Shown in pieces: positions 12,968-25,445 of a stretch of DNA of 64,000 nt. Source of the stretch: Panonychus citri (lineage: Eukaryota > Arthropoda > Arachnida > Trombidiformes > Tetranychidae); NCBI RefSeq assembly GCF_014898815.1, contig NW_026515473.1, forward strand, positions 682,001 to 746,000, in the 5' to 3' direction. Position 1 is the first letter of the stretch. Each line of letters begins with the position of its first letter. The notes under the pieces are model-generated. The model had not been told where the DNA came from. It was given only the letters and a program-made list of their open reading frames with translations, and made no database searches. Both the position numbers and the translations under genes were made by a program.

Positions 12968-15900
12968 ACCAGAATTGAAGTAAAAAACACAAAAAACGAT
13001 AACCTTTAACCTTAAGGCTTCCCAGAGAGTTGACTGATTTAATCAAGATCAGTTTATTGTTAAAGTTGAACCAGAAAACCCAATAAAAGTAATCAATAAA
13101 TCAGTACATGGAGAGCTGATGGTTAAAGAGACAATTATTATACAAGAAAAACATTGTCAGTGTGATGATTATCAATTGTATTACAATGAGTGTTTATTTT
13201 ATGTCTTTCGAGTTGATATGAAGCTTTGATTTACGTTATAATTTTGTTCTAATTTTTTTTGTTCGAAATCAGGAACTAATCGAGTAACACCGACCTTATT
13301 GGTTACCGAAAGTGCCGAGGAAGAGATTCTCGAAGAGAAATTGAATCAACTTTTACCAGAAAAAGATCGAATTACTTTTGCTTATTATCGAAACGAATAT
13401 GAGACCAAAGGAATGACCGTCGATGCCTTTATTGCCCTTTTCCTGGAGCTTTTAGATACAAGAGAAAAGGTAAACCAAACAATTAATCGAACTATTTTTC
13501 TCTAAATTCTGAGATAATCTTATTCACTTCGATTGCCTGACGAGTTGAAAAGATAAGTTGATCGGAAAATCTGAATGAAAATAATGAACAAGGAAATGAA
13601 ACTGATTATTTTCATCTGTTCTCTCACTTGTTGTTGATTGAATTACCATGAAATTTATTCACAATTTCATATGATCAATGAATGACAATTATGTGTGTAA
13701 ACTTTGCCTTGGAAATGTTGTCAACTACAAGTCCACACTATTTAAATAGCATCAAGACCAATATCATGGGTAGAAAAGCAAAGGAAAGAAAAAAAGAAAA
13801 GAAAAGTTTGAAATAGTTTTTTTTTCTTCAGGTGTAAAAATGAATGACAAACATATGAAAAATAACGGTAAAAGTTGAATGTGTTGATAAAAATGTCAAC
13901 ATGAAAATAAGCAAATAAATTCAATGTTACATTTGAATTTGGTATGGAAATGAATGAATAAGGATAACAGGAAAAACTACTTTACCATAAAGTTTAATGA
14001 TTTTTGACATTACACATTTGCAAAATAATAACTACGATAAACTAATTTGTGACATGTCATCACAATTAAAGTTAATCATGAGCTGGAAAAAAAATATTGT
14101 TAATAATTGTGAGGAAAAAAAAGTCAATCATGTTCAGGGGAAACTCATGAAACCAGAAATTGAGTAAAAACAATTAATCTCATGTTACCTGAGGATTAAT
14201 ATCTTACTATTATTAACTATCCTTACGAATATAATTTACTAATTGTTGGAATTTACCTTTTGTTTGTATTAGTATTCTTTGTTAAATCATTTTCGTATAA
14301 TAATCCGTGAAGAGGATTTGGATAAATTTGATGAATTAATTTTCAAACGAGAGGAACAGTTAATGATTAAATCGAAAGCTAATCCAATTGAATCTGCTCA
14401 TATGATTGGTGGAGATGATGAAGAATCAAGTGAAAATTCAATCTCCTTTGGTCAAGAGACAACAATTCCTGGTAATCATCATCATGGTCATCAGATGACC
14501 TCTCATCATGGTCACTACCATCATCATTCATCAAATGATTCACCGCACACTAAATCAACCAAACTTAATTCAATTCCAATTGAAAAGTAAGATTAACAAC
14601 CTGATACAATCAAAGAGTAATCAAAGTGATCATCTTTTTTTTTGTTCATCTTCCTCATAGTTAATTGTTTATTTCTTCCTCCACAATTTACCTGAACATC
14701 AAATTATAATCACTATCAGAATATAAATTAATGGATAATTTTAGTTTCAAAAGTATTATTTTCAACGCAATTAAATTAATTGTTGATTCTTCCCACTTTA
14801 TATTGAACATTCATTTCTTATATTATTAGTTGTGGATACTTTTTGTTGTTGATCAGTTGATTGCTAATAATTAACTGTTGAACTTGATCCAATCACCTTC
14901 ACCTTAACAATCACAACATGATAACAATAATCAATAGTTAATTAGTTAATTACTGGTTAATATGAACCTGGAAATATAAAAAATAAAAAACTTGAACAGT
15001 TCATGTTTACAGTTGACACTTTTGGTTAATTATATTCAGTTAATCATTTCCGTTTTAATCTCCCCCCACTCAACAATTAGTGATTACTGATTGTTGAGAA
15101 ATGAACAATTAAACTGCAGGGTAACAATTTGATTGGTAAATTGGTAAATCAATGAAACATTTAATTCAGGTTATGGTCAACAATTAACAAAAAGACCAGA
15201 TAATCAGAGCCTTAAGATCAATGTCACTATGATGATGAAATTTTACAATTGAATTGATGTTTTTAATTAGACTGTTATTGGTTAATTGTTTTTTTAATTA
15301 ATTGTTTTAGAAATTCATCTCGAAACGGAAATGTTTCTGTACGATTTAGACCGGAAATTGATTCTCTATCACCAATATCATTTACCAAAGATCAACCAGT
15401 TCCTCGTCGACACAGTTCTTGTAATCCGGAAATCAAATCAACCTCTAATTTTAATGATTTTCTTGGAGTTCCGGTCAATCTAGATGAAAGAAGATGGTCA
15501 ATCGCTGATTCTCATGATCTACCCTCCAAATACAACGTAAGTTTAATCATAATAATCACAATCAATCAATCTAATTGTTGTTATCCAAAAAGGTTCAACA
15601 ATGATAATAATAATAAAAAACCTTCAATGAGTTTCAAAAGTCAATTGAATCAATCTAATCAACTAACCAGTGAATCACAATTAATTTCATTCAGTGACTT
15701 CCTTGATGAACAATTTATTTTTTGATTGTCATTATTGATTCCAAGCTATTTTTGCATATTGATCTGTTAATTGCTGTGGTTAATAGTTGTAAGATTGTGA
15801 AAATAAGTAAATTACAGAAGATGATTAGTAAATTGTTACCCTATTATCAGTATTTACTTTGTCCAAACATCAATTAATTTAGACAATGATACAAAAATAA

Positions 15901-18900
15901 CAAGTTATCAATGAGCTACACTCAATCAGAATTGATTGTTGAACAATCAACGCAACCAAATTACTGGATTAACAGTTATTGTTAATCATTATCGTTTTAT
16001 TATCAACATTTATAAGATTTTACTGAATGAAGATGATTAATTACAATCTAATGTGATGATTGTATTTTTTTTCCTGACAATAATTGATTATCTTACATGA
16101 GAGATTCCTGGTGAGATTAATTTAGATTATAATTAGTGTTTACTATTTAATTTTCAACAATTTAATCAATCAATTGACTTGATGGAGATATGAAACAATC
16201 AAGATGATTTCATATAATAAACTTAACAATCACAACAACAACAATATAGTCAAACAATTTGCTAATTACAAAGTCTTATCATGTTGAGCATCCTCATCAT
16301 TACGATGATTAAGAATCAAATGAACCTTGTAGAGTATCAATTAAGTGTATTAAAAATAGAATCTGAAAATGTTTGTCTAACTAAATTAACTAATTAGCAG
16401 GAATTAGATTTATCATTGAGTGAATTTGATTTTGCTTCCTACTTCTCATGTCAACCATGTTTATCAATTTGTCAGGTTGTTGAAAGTATTTAACAAAAAC
16501 AACAATTAGACCTTAACTCAGGGTCTTACAAATAGCCTTTTAACCCTGGGTAGGCATCATCATCATCTTAATCACAATCAGTTAATCCAGTTGTTGATTT
16601 ATCAAGTGTAAACCCTAAATGTAACAATAGGGTGTGAACATTATATTCACTTGGAAAAGTTTGTCAGGTTTTCCTAATTCTTGATTTCCACTCCTTCTTC
16701 ATAATGATTAACTGTAATAATCAACAATTTAAAGTGCAACCTACAACTTGTTCATCATCATCACCATCATCATCGTCATCAAGGTAATTAAACTTTGCAA
16801 TCAACAATCAACAACAAACAGTCAAAGTGAAATCAGCAAAACAACAATTTGTTTGGAAAAGTTTTTACCTTAACAAAATTGGAAACTTTTATTGTTATTT
16901 TTGTCTATTACTTTTAATTGTTTTTCTTAAATTAACCAAGTGATTTACTAATTGTATCAACAACATGGAAGCCTTGTTAGATATTCAACCAATTCGTATT
17001 CCTAGACCTAAATTACTTAATCCAGTTTTAATTGTTCGATCAACTGGTGTTTCATCAGCTTCGAGCCTTCAATCTCTTGATTTGTCTCATCTTCCATCGG
17101 CTAATCATCAACTTTACTCGCCAATTACTTCACCACAATCAACTGGTCAATCGATTGTCTCATCTTAAATCACCAACACTTAATCAATTGATCAACAAGT
17201 TCAAAATTTTCAACAATCTAAGTTAATTCACCTCGGAATTGATTAATTTTTGGCTCCTTTATACCAAGAAAATAACTAAATTATATCGTTTACTTTTCCA
17301 ATGTCTTCATATATCAATTTTTTTCTCGAAATTCTTATAATCCCCTAACTAAATACGATTTCTAACAATTAACTTAATTGTAATTCCCTTTTTCCACTTG
17401 GATAATAACGATTAACCTATAAATTGACCGTGTAATTGTTAACATTCAATCAACAATCAACCAATTTAACAACAATCGAAACTGTAACATGATTATTAAT
17501 TGTTACACTTTCATGCTTTAAGTAAATCTATTTTTCTGTACATAAGTAATTGAAACTCATTGAAATTGATTTGAAACAATCAGTAAACAAAAAAATGAAA
17601 CTCTAACAACAATTAAACATTCAAATTATATAATATCACTTAATTATAACCAAATTAATTGCGATCAAATTATTTGTCTCTTGTTTTTTTTTGTCTGAAC
17701 TTTTTTTCTCATGACTGAACTTACAGAAAGAATCAGTTTATGAGTATCATGATAATTTACGCCAACGATCATTGAGTGGAGTTGAAATGAAAACAATTAA
17801 CTCAACGGGAATCGTAGGATCGGATAATCGTGATAATCATATGAAAATCTCTGGAACAAATTCAAATTTATATCATAGCGATGATAAAGTTCATTTGGTT
17901 GATGAGGAAGACGAACTGATTGCTGGAGATGACGATATGATTAACGATCGACATCATCACCATCGTTCATCTAATCACGATAATTATTCATCTTCGATAT
18001 TTCAATCGCGAGTTCGTCGGCACAGTTCACTTCCAGGCCAATGTTCATTCAATTCCACTGGTCAGTTACCATCATCTTCACCTTTCCATTATCAACCTCA
18101 TCGTAGTTCATCATTCAGAATACCTGTAAGTTGTCAAAAAAGAGAAATTTACTAATTTGGATCCACAGAATTGATTGTAATTGTTTCGCTTGATTTTTTT
18201 TCCCATCGCAATTGTAATCAATCAGTACCACAGATCAGTTAGAGAGCCTGATGGACGATTAAGAGTAATTGTTAAAAAATCTAAGCCAATCTTGGGATTA
18301 GCGATCGAGGGAGGATCCGATGTACCAAGTCAACTTCAGCCTCGAATCATAAGTATTCATGTAAGTAATTAGTTGATTGTTGTCTCTAATTCATGAGACT
18401 CATTGAACAATCTCACGTATTGATTGTTGAATTTAATTAGTGTTTCAATTGAATGGAAAGCTAATTGTTTACTAATCTTCTGTTAATCAAACGTTTCATT
18501 CAAGCTATTCAAATGTTAATTGTTGCTTCTCAACAATCATCATCATCTAATTGTTTGATTAAACTTCATGGTAAAAATAATCAACAGAATTAGTAAATAT
18601 AAATTAACTTCTCATCAATAGATTGACAACAATTTAACATTCGATTGATTTTGTCAAATTTAATTTTCCAATTACAACCAAATTGTTTACTAAATTGTTA
18701 TTATCTAAATTTGTAATAGCAAATTAAAGTGAAAAGTTAATTATTTTTTTTTCTTCTCTGTTATTCTCAGCAGATTATTCATTTAATTGAATTTCTGTTG
18801 AACAATTGGTTTAATCAGATTAATTTTAATTGTGAAAAGATGAAATATCATCTCAAGCAATTTAAATCGCTATAATATCCTAATTATTGATCCAGTTAAT

Positions 18901-21900
18901 AGCATTCATATTATTAAAATGATTACCTGTTACTCTGGAGATGACAAATTGTCATTTGTATGATTAACATTTATTATCAATTCTAATTTATTATAATAAT
19001 TTATTTATATAATTTTTGTTTTGCAGGAATAATTTTTTATTATTATTATTACCGTTATTATTTTCATCATCAGGGAATCAATTTTCTAATTATGATTGAC
19101 AATTAGTTTAATTGTTATTACGGAGAAACACTGGTTTCACTGGAGTATCAGTTTAACTTTGAATGATTAAAGTTAATTGTAATCAAGTTACTTGACTTTT
19201 TGTTTTTCAATCAGTTTTGATAGTGAAACTAATTTAGTGAATTAATCGATTGATTATTCAAGTTCATTAACAACATTAGTATAATCTAAGAATCAGTTTA
19301 GTTTTGTCTTTAATTGTGATTTGTTAAATTTTACTTGATCCAATTATCGTTGATTAAGATAATTAAATCAATTTGATTGTTGAAACCAAAAAAGCAGAAA
19401 ATTTTTAACTTTGGTAAACAAACTGGGTTATGTTTACAATTTACTATTCTAATTGTTGATTCAAATTTGATACAATTAGCTGAACAATTAAGTCTATTCT
19501 TACTAATAATAACTTTCAATTAACTTTTAATTTTAATAATCATCAAATGATTAGCCTAATTTGATTTTCTAATTATAGATTGATGATCAAGTATTAACTT
19601 TTTTTTTCCTGATTATTCAAGGTTAGTGATCAGTAGTTGTGATTAATTATTTTGACTTATTAAAAGTTAATCATTAATCAAATGATGATTTAATTATTAC
19701 CATTATTATGATGGTTTAAATGATCGTTAGTAAGCAATTAAAATCAAATCAAACTGCCCATTAGATCAGTAATCAAGGATTAAAGATTTTGATTTTGATT
19801 TTCTTAACCATCAAAACTAATTAGTTGATTGGTGAGAAATTAGTTAATTGGTTGTCTTTAATGATACACACTGGATCTATCCTTAATATAAAGTTAACCT
19901 ATTCAACAGGTAACCTTGATTAGAATCAAATTAAATTGTCATTCTTATTAATTTTAGCATCTTAATCACCCTAAGCCAAAAGAGGGCAATTTAATGATTT
20001 CTGGGTTAATCAGAATCAATTGCCAACCTAATTGTCATCAAAATTAATACCTAACAGCTCAACAATTAAGCTAGAACTACAAATGAGACAATTTAAATAT
20101 AATAATAGAAACGCAAAAAAAAATGTAATATAACAATTAAGATCAGTCAATTAGTTAACTTGATCATCTTACAATTCAATCTCAATGGATGTAATCATTT
20201 ATAATGATTAAACTTATTTAGTTAATTTGACTAACTAACTTTCATTAATTGTTGAGCAAAAAACAAATGATTATACAAAACTCCCAGTTGATTATAATTT
20301 GGAAGCCAGAATATTATGATGACAATTAAAAATAACTATAACTCTCAGTTAAGGGATCTAATTAAAATTGAACAATTAAGCTAAACTAAAATAGAAAGTA
20401 TTAAATGTAACAATTGAATTAGATGAGGAAAGTAAAGTAAACAAATGAATAAATTGATTTACGTTGAGAAAACTTTTCTTATAATCATGGATTCAGATTT
20501 CATTTCAACTGAATCAAATTGATTCATCATGAATCACATTGAACTAGTTTCAAATATCAGTCTATCATCATCATCATCATCATCATTTATAAGATGATGA
20601 TGATACTTGAAAGACATTAACCTGAATCATGATACCCAATAAGTTGAAACCAAATAAACTTTAAATTGACTTGAAACCAGAATTTTCCTTGGTTTATATC
20701 ATGATAATCATGATACAAATCATAATAATCTCTTAAGGTCAACTGAATATAAGAAACAAAAAAAATGTTATAAACTAATAAATAACATCATTGATTGTTG
20801 ATAAAATTTGATAACATGATGATAACAGCAATAAGTATATCAATTGAGGCTCATGTTGGAATCAAACAAAAAAAAAGAAAACACAAAAAAATCAACAATC
20901 AAACAATTTGATTTGATTGTTGTTATTTTATTCTTGATTTGATTAGATTGAACTTTCCGTAGGTGAAATATTATTTCCAGGGTAACAATTTATATTACCA
21001 TGATCAACATTTTCCATTCCAATTTCAGTTCCATAATAAGCTGAACATAAATAACCAAGAATAAAGTAAAAGTTATCACAATAAATTTATCTTAATTGTA
21101 ATCAATCAATACGTTCAAATGATTGAGAAGATGATTAATCTCAATGAACTTTTTACTCTTCCAACAAGTTAATTACAATTACGATGAAACATATTCACAT
21201 GGAGTTCTGTTGGATAATCAGGCAACAATTGTACAGTTTCACTGCTGTCAAATTGATCACTTGACAATATTGAATTGTTAATGTTAAATTGTCAACAATC
21301 AAAATGGTGAAATACATTTACTATTATTATCTGAGATCAATGATTCCTTTCAAGTTTCTGTTCATATTTTTCATGATAAAAGAGATACTTTTTCATTCCT
21401 CCACCTAAAAGTTTAATCTTTTATGCTGAATAAGTAGATAAAATATATCATGAGAATTTTTTTTTTCTTCCTTCATTTTTGTTCATGGGGATTTCAGGGT
21501 AAACTCATATTATTATTACGATATAATATCTTTTCATCATCTTCTTTGTCTTGAGAGAGGTTCACTTTCACAAAGTAAGAACAATATTGGCTTGTCTTTG
21601 TTTTATTCGTATTCGAACTCAGAGATTCAGAACTTTTCGAAGTTTACCTTGTTAGAGAACAAAAAAAACAAATAGAAAATCTTTCAAACTGTTGGTTTTT
21701 ATATATATGGAATAGAAAATAACAAGCAAAGATAATATAAAAAAAAGAGAAGAAGAAAAAAAGTTCTAAGGAACAAATTACCTGAATTCTTTTCGTATTT
21801 ATCATTAGTCCTTTTCTTTATCATATTCTTACTCTTTTCGAATCCCCATGGAATTGGAATATCTCATTGAAATTGGTCCTTCGATTCTTGTTGGAATAAC

Positions 21901-22707
21901 AATCGGCTAACATACCATCTCACCTAGCATTTCATGAGATTTACAGTTTCATATTTATCTAGATTATCATGGAGATAAATTGTTGAACAATTTTCGGATC
22001 TAAATTCAATATGAATCACATTGAATTCATTTTTTTTTCTTCCTTTATTCTCATGAAAATTTTGATTCCAATTTAAGAAAAGGTTTCATATGAATCAAGA
22101 TTATCTTGATAACTGTCTTATTATCAAAGGGAAACGATGATTCCAATTTTTTCCTGATTCTTAATCATCAATTTGATTATGTGATCAAATAACCAAATAG
22201 ACAAATATAATAATAGAGTTACTACCAATTAACTTTATTATGTTATTATTTGACCTTCTTCATATTGATCATGTTCATAGTTAATTGGTTCAAATGTAAT
22301 TACATGATTATTTTTTTTTCTATCTCTTACTAATCTATTGAATCATTTACATGATGTTACCATGAATTAATTTATTCCTTGAGTGATTACCGATTTTCCA
22401 ATAAATGATTGAAATGATTTACTAATTTTAACCTTTTTCGATTCGTTCATTATCCTCATGATGATATTCACAGAGTTCTGGAGCTGCTTTCGACACTGGC
22501 GATCTTCATGTTGGACATATAATCCTTGAAGTGGACGGATTATCGACCGCTAATCTAAGCCACGAACAAGTCGCTCAAATGATGGCGATGGCTTATTATA
22601 ATACTCCTCATAAAGATCATATCGAATTTGTTGTTAGAGAAAAATCAAAAAGCGAATTTGATATTCGTCGATCATCATTCATGCTATTGAACAATAGCTT
22701 CGAATGA
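1989..22707 (+). CDS. whrn/dysc: Whirlin / dyschronic-like multi-PDZ scaffold protein, nine exons
   Basis: PDZ scaffold of the whirlin family (Drosophila dyschronic), which organises membrane and cytoskeletal complexes in sensory cells and synapses. Exons: 1989-2918, 11785-11910, 11976-12348, 13273-13469, 14273-14586, 15311-15536, 17727-18125, 18226-18360, 22474-22707. All junctions are GT-AG and phases agree, giving 977 residues. PDZ1 is about residues 147-232 (loop GLTLCGGLE). PDZ2 follows from residue 311 (GLMIRGGLEYGLGIYVTG, then IGDQILSVNNHDF), very close to vertebrate whirlin PDZ2. A harmonin-homology domain spans exons 4-5. PDZ3 is split between exons 8 and 9 (ILGLAIEGGSD, VGHIILEVDG). 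The N-terminus is His- and Gly-rich. The first vertebrate harmonin-homology domain is not seen: an in-frame TAA immediately precedes ATG 1989, although a possible acceptor (AACAG) near 2008 would allow an upstream start. AATAAA lies at 22745. The assignment is firm; the N-terminus is less so. Confidence 0.9.
7308..8120. mobile_element. Nested Tc1/mariner-type foldback MITE
   Basis: The outer ends are perfect 17-base inverted repeats, CAGGGCAATTCAGCTAT at 7308 and its complement ending at 8120. TA dinucleotides flank both sides (7306-7307 and 8121-8122), as expected for Tc1/mariner-class insertion. Inside, 7308-7370 is inverted at 7722-7784 with about two mismatches in 63 bases, again followed by TA. 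A second inverted pair joins about 7428-7470 and 7674-7715. The 7308-7784 part can therefore stand as a complete element, and the additional right end at about 8095-8120 suggests a nested or duplicated terminus. No transposase is visible, so the element is non-autonomous. Confidence 0.75.
7799..7984 (-). other. Short unrecognised ORF inside the MITE
   Basis: This ATG-started open frame of 61 codons lies between the internal and outer right ends of the inverted-repeat element. I recognise no family. It may be captured host sequence or chance. No splice sites or regulatory signals support it as a gene. Confidence 0.15.
9974..10252 (-). mobile_element. Zinc-knuckle-like ORF remnant, probably from a retroelement gag-like protein
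   Basis: This open frame of about 92 codons has no ATG and an in-frame stop just upstream. It encodes a Cys/His array with spacing C-x8-C-x3-C-x3-H followed by C-x2-C-x3-H-x4-C (core KCAFCEKNHLLKDC). Tandem CCCH-plus-CCHC-like arrays of this kind are known from gag-like proteins of some retroelements. The surrounding DNA (about 9.72-11.1 kb) is less AT-rich than the rest of the intron and includes a TA-CAGGGCG end-like string near 10360. It could instead be a decayed host exon. No reverse transcriptase or integrase motif is visible. Confidence 0.4.
10838..10851. promoter_or_regulatory. RFX X-box-like palindrome in whirlin intron 1
   Basis: GTTTCCATGGAAAC is a perfect 14-base palindrome resembling the RFX X-box (two GTNRCC-type half sites). 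RFX factors drive ciliary sensory-neuron genes, and whirlin acts in sensory cells in vertebrates, so an intronic enhancer site is conceivable. It lies in a transposon-rich stretch and each half deviates from consensus at one position, so function is speculative. Confidence 0.25.
12932..12966. repeat. (GA)n microsatellite in whirlin intron 3
   Basis: Uninterrupted GA dinucleotide run of about 35 bases in the intron between exons 3 and 4. No coding role. Confidence 0.9.
16965..17168 (+). other. Intronic ATG-started ORF of 67 codons, unassigned
   Basis: This open frame lies in whirlin intron 6 (15537-17726). It begins with ATG and ends with TAA. Its composition (Ser, Leu, Pro, Gln; for example SSASSLQSLDLSHLP) is less AT-driven than neighbouring intron ORFs. 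No AG acceptor within it would put it in frame with exon 6 (phase 0), and I see no good GT donor toward exon 7. It therefore fits neither an alternative last exon nor a clear alternative first exon. It could be a small independent transcript or chance. Confidence 0.2.
18361..22473 (+). other. Whirlin intron 8, 4.1 kb, no additional gene seen
   Basis: This AT-rich intron splits PDZ3. It holds an ATC trinucleotide run followed by its complement (20562-20604, hairpin-forming), A- and T-runs, and no convincing exon. The small minus-strand open frame at 19331-19519 looks like chance. Confidence 0.6.
20562..20604. repeat. (ATC)n followed by inverted (GAT)n, hairpin
   Basis: About seven ATC units are followed, after TTATAA, by four GAT units. 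The two halves can pair. Intronic simple repeat. Confidence 0.6.
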
Positions 22708-23703
22708 TCAATTAACTTGATTACATATCACCAATCGAATGATCAATAAAAATCAATATTCCAACTCGAGTTAATTAACTAACCATATCATGTAATTTGG
22801 ACCAATACAAGTTCAGTTGATTAGAAAAGATAATTAATGTGTTGACAGTTTGAACAACGACAATTAGCTTAATTGTTTGGAACCATTTCTCTTTCTTTAA
22901 TTCTGTAAAATTGTATCGCAAATCGTTAATTGTAAATTGTTATTTTTCTTTTGCTGTTGATTTACTCCTTTTGATCATCTTTCGACTTGTTGATTTATTT
23001 TGCAATCAATCAGTTTTCCTCTAAATTGTTACCAAAACCATAAAATTGCCAAGAACAAATTAAGTGCTCCTTGTTAATCCAATACTAATCTCTCTCTCTC
23101 TATGATGTCATCTTGTCTCTGGAAGGATTATCTTAATCCTCCATTTTGATTCATTTCTTTTTTCATAATTTTCTATTGTAAATCCATTAATCAATGTGAA
23201 CATTTATGTCGAAACTTTTTAATTGTTCAATGTTTTCATCTTTTCACCAAGAAAACTGATTATCGTCTAAATAGAATTGTTTTTTTTCCTTCATGTAAAT
23301 TAAATCTTTTTGTGATATAATAGCACGAAAATTGGAATTAAAATATCATAACAATTAAAAGTTTTTTATCGAATTTTTCGACGAATTTTGTTTTATTCGG
23401 CACCAAGATTAATTTCGAAACTTTTTTGATTTGTTTTTGATTTTCTTTCGAGGGAAATCAATGGAAATCCATGAAATGCAATCGATAATCAAAAAGATTT
23501 CAGAAACAAATCTTAAAGACGATTAACTTTACAGATCATTACTGTTAATTGTTTCGATTGATTCAAAGTACTAGTGATATACTTTGGAGTAAATTTTACT
23601 TACAATCAATAGTTTTTTGTTTAACTCAAAGCGATAATATTTTCATACTTTTTATAATTTGAAATAAATAATCAACCAAAACGTAACATAAGGCATAAGA
23701 CAT
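22708..23703. other. Convergent intergenic region, whirlin 3' / ZPR1 3'
   Basis: AT-rich. Holds the whirlin 3' UTR with AATAAA at 22745-22750 and presumably the ZPR1 3' UTR on the other strand. No ORF or RNA gene recognised. Confidence 0.5.
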
Positions 23704-24912
23704 TTACAGATCAGTTTTCATATCGTTCAATCCGAGTTCTTCGTTTTGATCAAATGTTCTTTCATAATGTTCGATATTGGTAGCACCATCGACGAAACTG
23801 TTCCCACAAGGATCGTCTAAAATTATGGTTAAGCCAATTCCAAGTTTAAGTTTATCGATAAGGGAGGTCATGCGAGCTCTTTTCTCGGCTGGGGCTGAGT
23901 CACCGGCGACGAATGGATCGGATTTTTCGAGACCTTCTTTGATCTGTTCAATTAAACCTTCGACTGTAGTATATTTGCCAGATCCAGAACGACCAATATC
24001 CAGGTCAACTTCAGGAATGGTTAAAGAACATGTCTCGGATCGAACAACATCTCGTTTTAAATCTTCTTCTGTAACAATTGGAAGGATTATTTTAACACCC
24101 TTTTCCCCGATTCCTTGGCCACTTTTGATTTCGGTCGTTTTATAGCCACAAGCGTCACAGTTAGTGGCCATTATAATGACATCTTTAAAGTGTGGAATCG
24201 CGGTAAGTTTCATGTTGGTGAAACAAATGGCTCCACATGAGTAGCAATTGGTACGGAATTGTAAGACCTCATTTTTCAGATCATCGGCACTTGGTTCGGG
24301 TGGTTCTTCTTCAATGGAATAAATGCCAAGAGTTTTATTCTCTTCAATCGATCGAGTATAAAAAATGATCTCCATTTGTGGGTCAACTTTAGGAGCTAAT
24401 GGATTCTCAATGAAACTGTTTCCGGATGAATCTGTCATGACTATAGTAAATTCTTGTTCCAGACTTTTCAATAGATCAAGTCTAATAACGAAATCAGCCA
24501 ATTTGGTAATTAGCTCAGGTTGATCACTATTCATTTGAATGGTGTGTCTTAATCCATCGATTGCCCGATCAATTAATCCTTCAACTGTAGTTACCAATCC
24601 TGGTTGACGACTTGCAGTAAACTCTAACTCAGGTATACTTATTTCAGCATAATCCGATTTGACTACCTGTCGATCCATGTCACCAGGAGATTTAACCTTT
24701 AAACGTATATTAATACCCTTTTCTTGGATGGTTGAAGCAGGTTGAAGTTCATTGTTAGAGTAACCACAATTGTCACAAGAAAAGGACATAATTATCACCT
24801 CTCGGAAAAAGGGAATCTTGGTAACCAAAAGTTTTGTGATTCCATCTTGACGACAATTAACACATAGACTTTCAATCTCATCAAATTCTGGTCTTTCAGA
24901 AAGGGTACCCAT
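23704..24912 (-). CDS. ZPR1: Zinc finger protein ZPR1
   Basis: ZPR1 is a conserved zinc-finger chaperone linked to eEF1A biogenesis and, in vertebrates, to SMN complexes and growth signalling. This single-exon CDS encodes 402 residues and shows the two-module ZPR1 architecture. Module 1 has CVNC and CDNC zinc-binding pairs with LLVTKIPFFREVIIMSF between them, followed by TTVEGLIDRA and DSSGNSFIENP. Module 2 repeats it with CYSC and CDAC pairs, TTVEGLIEQI and DDPCGNSFVDG. The open frame continues 23 codons upstream of the ATG at 24912, but that part starts at a non-ATG codon and encodes a hydrophobic stretch unlike ZPR1. Met at 24912, followed by GTLSERPEFDEIESL, was therefore chosen. It is somewhat shorter at the N-terminus than human ZPR1. 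Confidence 0.95.
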   Translation of the reverse strand: MGTLSERPEFDEIESLCVNCRQDGITKLLVTKIPFFREVIIMSFSCDNCGYSNNELQPASTIQEKGINIRLKVKSPGDMDRQVVKSDYAEISIPELEFTASRQPGLVTTVEGLIDRAIDGLRHTIQMNSDQPELITKLADFVIRLDLLKSLEQEFTIVMTDSSGNSFIENPLAPKVDPQMEIIFYTRSIEENKTLGIYSIEEEPPEPSADDLKNEVLQFRTNCYSCGAICFTNMKLTAIPHFKDVIIMATNCDACGYKTTEIKSGQGIGEKGVKIILPIVTEEDLKRDVVRSETCSLTIPEVDLDIGRSGSGKYTTVEGLIEQIKEGLEKSDPFVAGDSAPAEKRARMTSLIDKLKLGIGLTIILDDPCGNSFVDGATNIEHYERTFDQNEELGLNDMKTDL

Positions 24913-25445
24913 TGAGTAGCACAATAAAGAGAAAACAAAAAGATGGATGGACAATGTTAATAGGAAGAGGAACCAAGACAATTAACTCAACACCCAAAAG
25001 AAAACAAAAACATTTATAGTAAGAGAAATAGAGAAAAGAAAAAATCGATTTCAAACAATCGATTTTCCAACAAAAAGACAGAGGAAAAGAAAGAGAACAA
25101 AAAATGTAGACAAAAATTAAAGAGAAAAATCGATTTTCTCTACCCAAAGACTTTCCTTTATCTATTGTCTTAAACGTTGGAATAATTAATCTGACGAAAT
25201 TAAATTACTAATTACAATTTAATTATTCTATTCAGGTGAAAGAGAGCGAAGATTACTAAATGGAAAGGATGAACTGTTGAAATAATTTTGGAATTTAAAT
25301 GTTTATTTCAATCTTTGAGATGTTTATTTCCTTTTCAAGAACATTTTTCTTTTCTTTCTCAAATTTAATTTATTGAGAGATTAATAAATGTTGTGATCAA
25401 TGTAATTGTTGCATTGAAGAAAAACCCAATTAAGTTTTTTCTTAA
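24913..25445. other. Intergenic region between ZPR1 and peroxiredoxin
   Basis: Holds the ZPR1 promoter and 5' UTR and the peroxiredoxin 3' UTR (both genes on the minus strand). A minus-strand AATAAA (plus-strand TTTATT at 25369-25374) lies about 70 bases past the peroxiredoxin stop. The minus-strand open frame at 24896-25147 has no recognisable family. Confidence 0.5.

Noticed and set aside
16965..17168. Alternative last exon of whirlin
   Set aside because: Exon 6 ends in phase 0 and no AG upstream of or within the ORF gives the right phase; the upstream frame has a TGA.
21820..21860. tRNA-like TTCGAATCC string
   Set aside because: No acceptor stem, D-arm or anticodon-arm pairing around it; no tRNA gene was found anywhere in the window.
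23777..24145. 122-codon ORF on the plus strand
   Set aside because: It lies antisense to ZPR1, whose zinc-finger motifs are clear on the minus strand; the plus-strand reading is a shadow.
24913..24981. Signal-peptide-like N-terminus of ZPR1
   Set aside because: The 23 upstream codons start at a non-ATG codon and ZPR1 is a cytoplasmic/nuclear protein; the ATG at 24912 is a better start.
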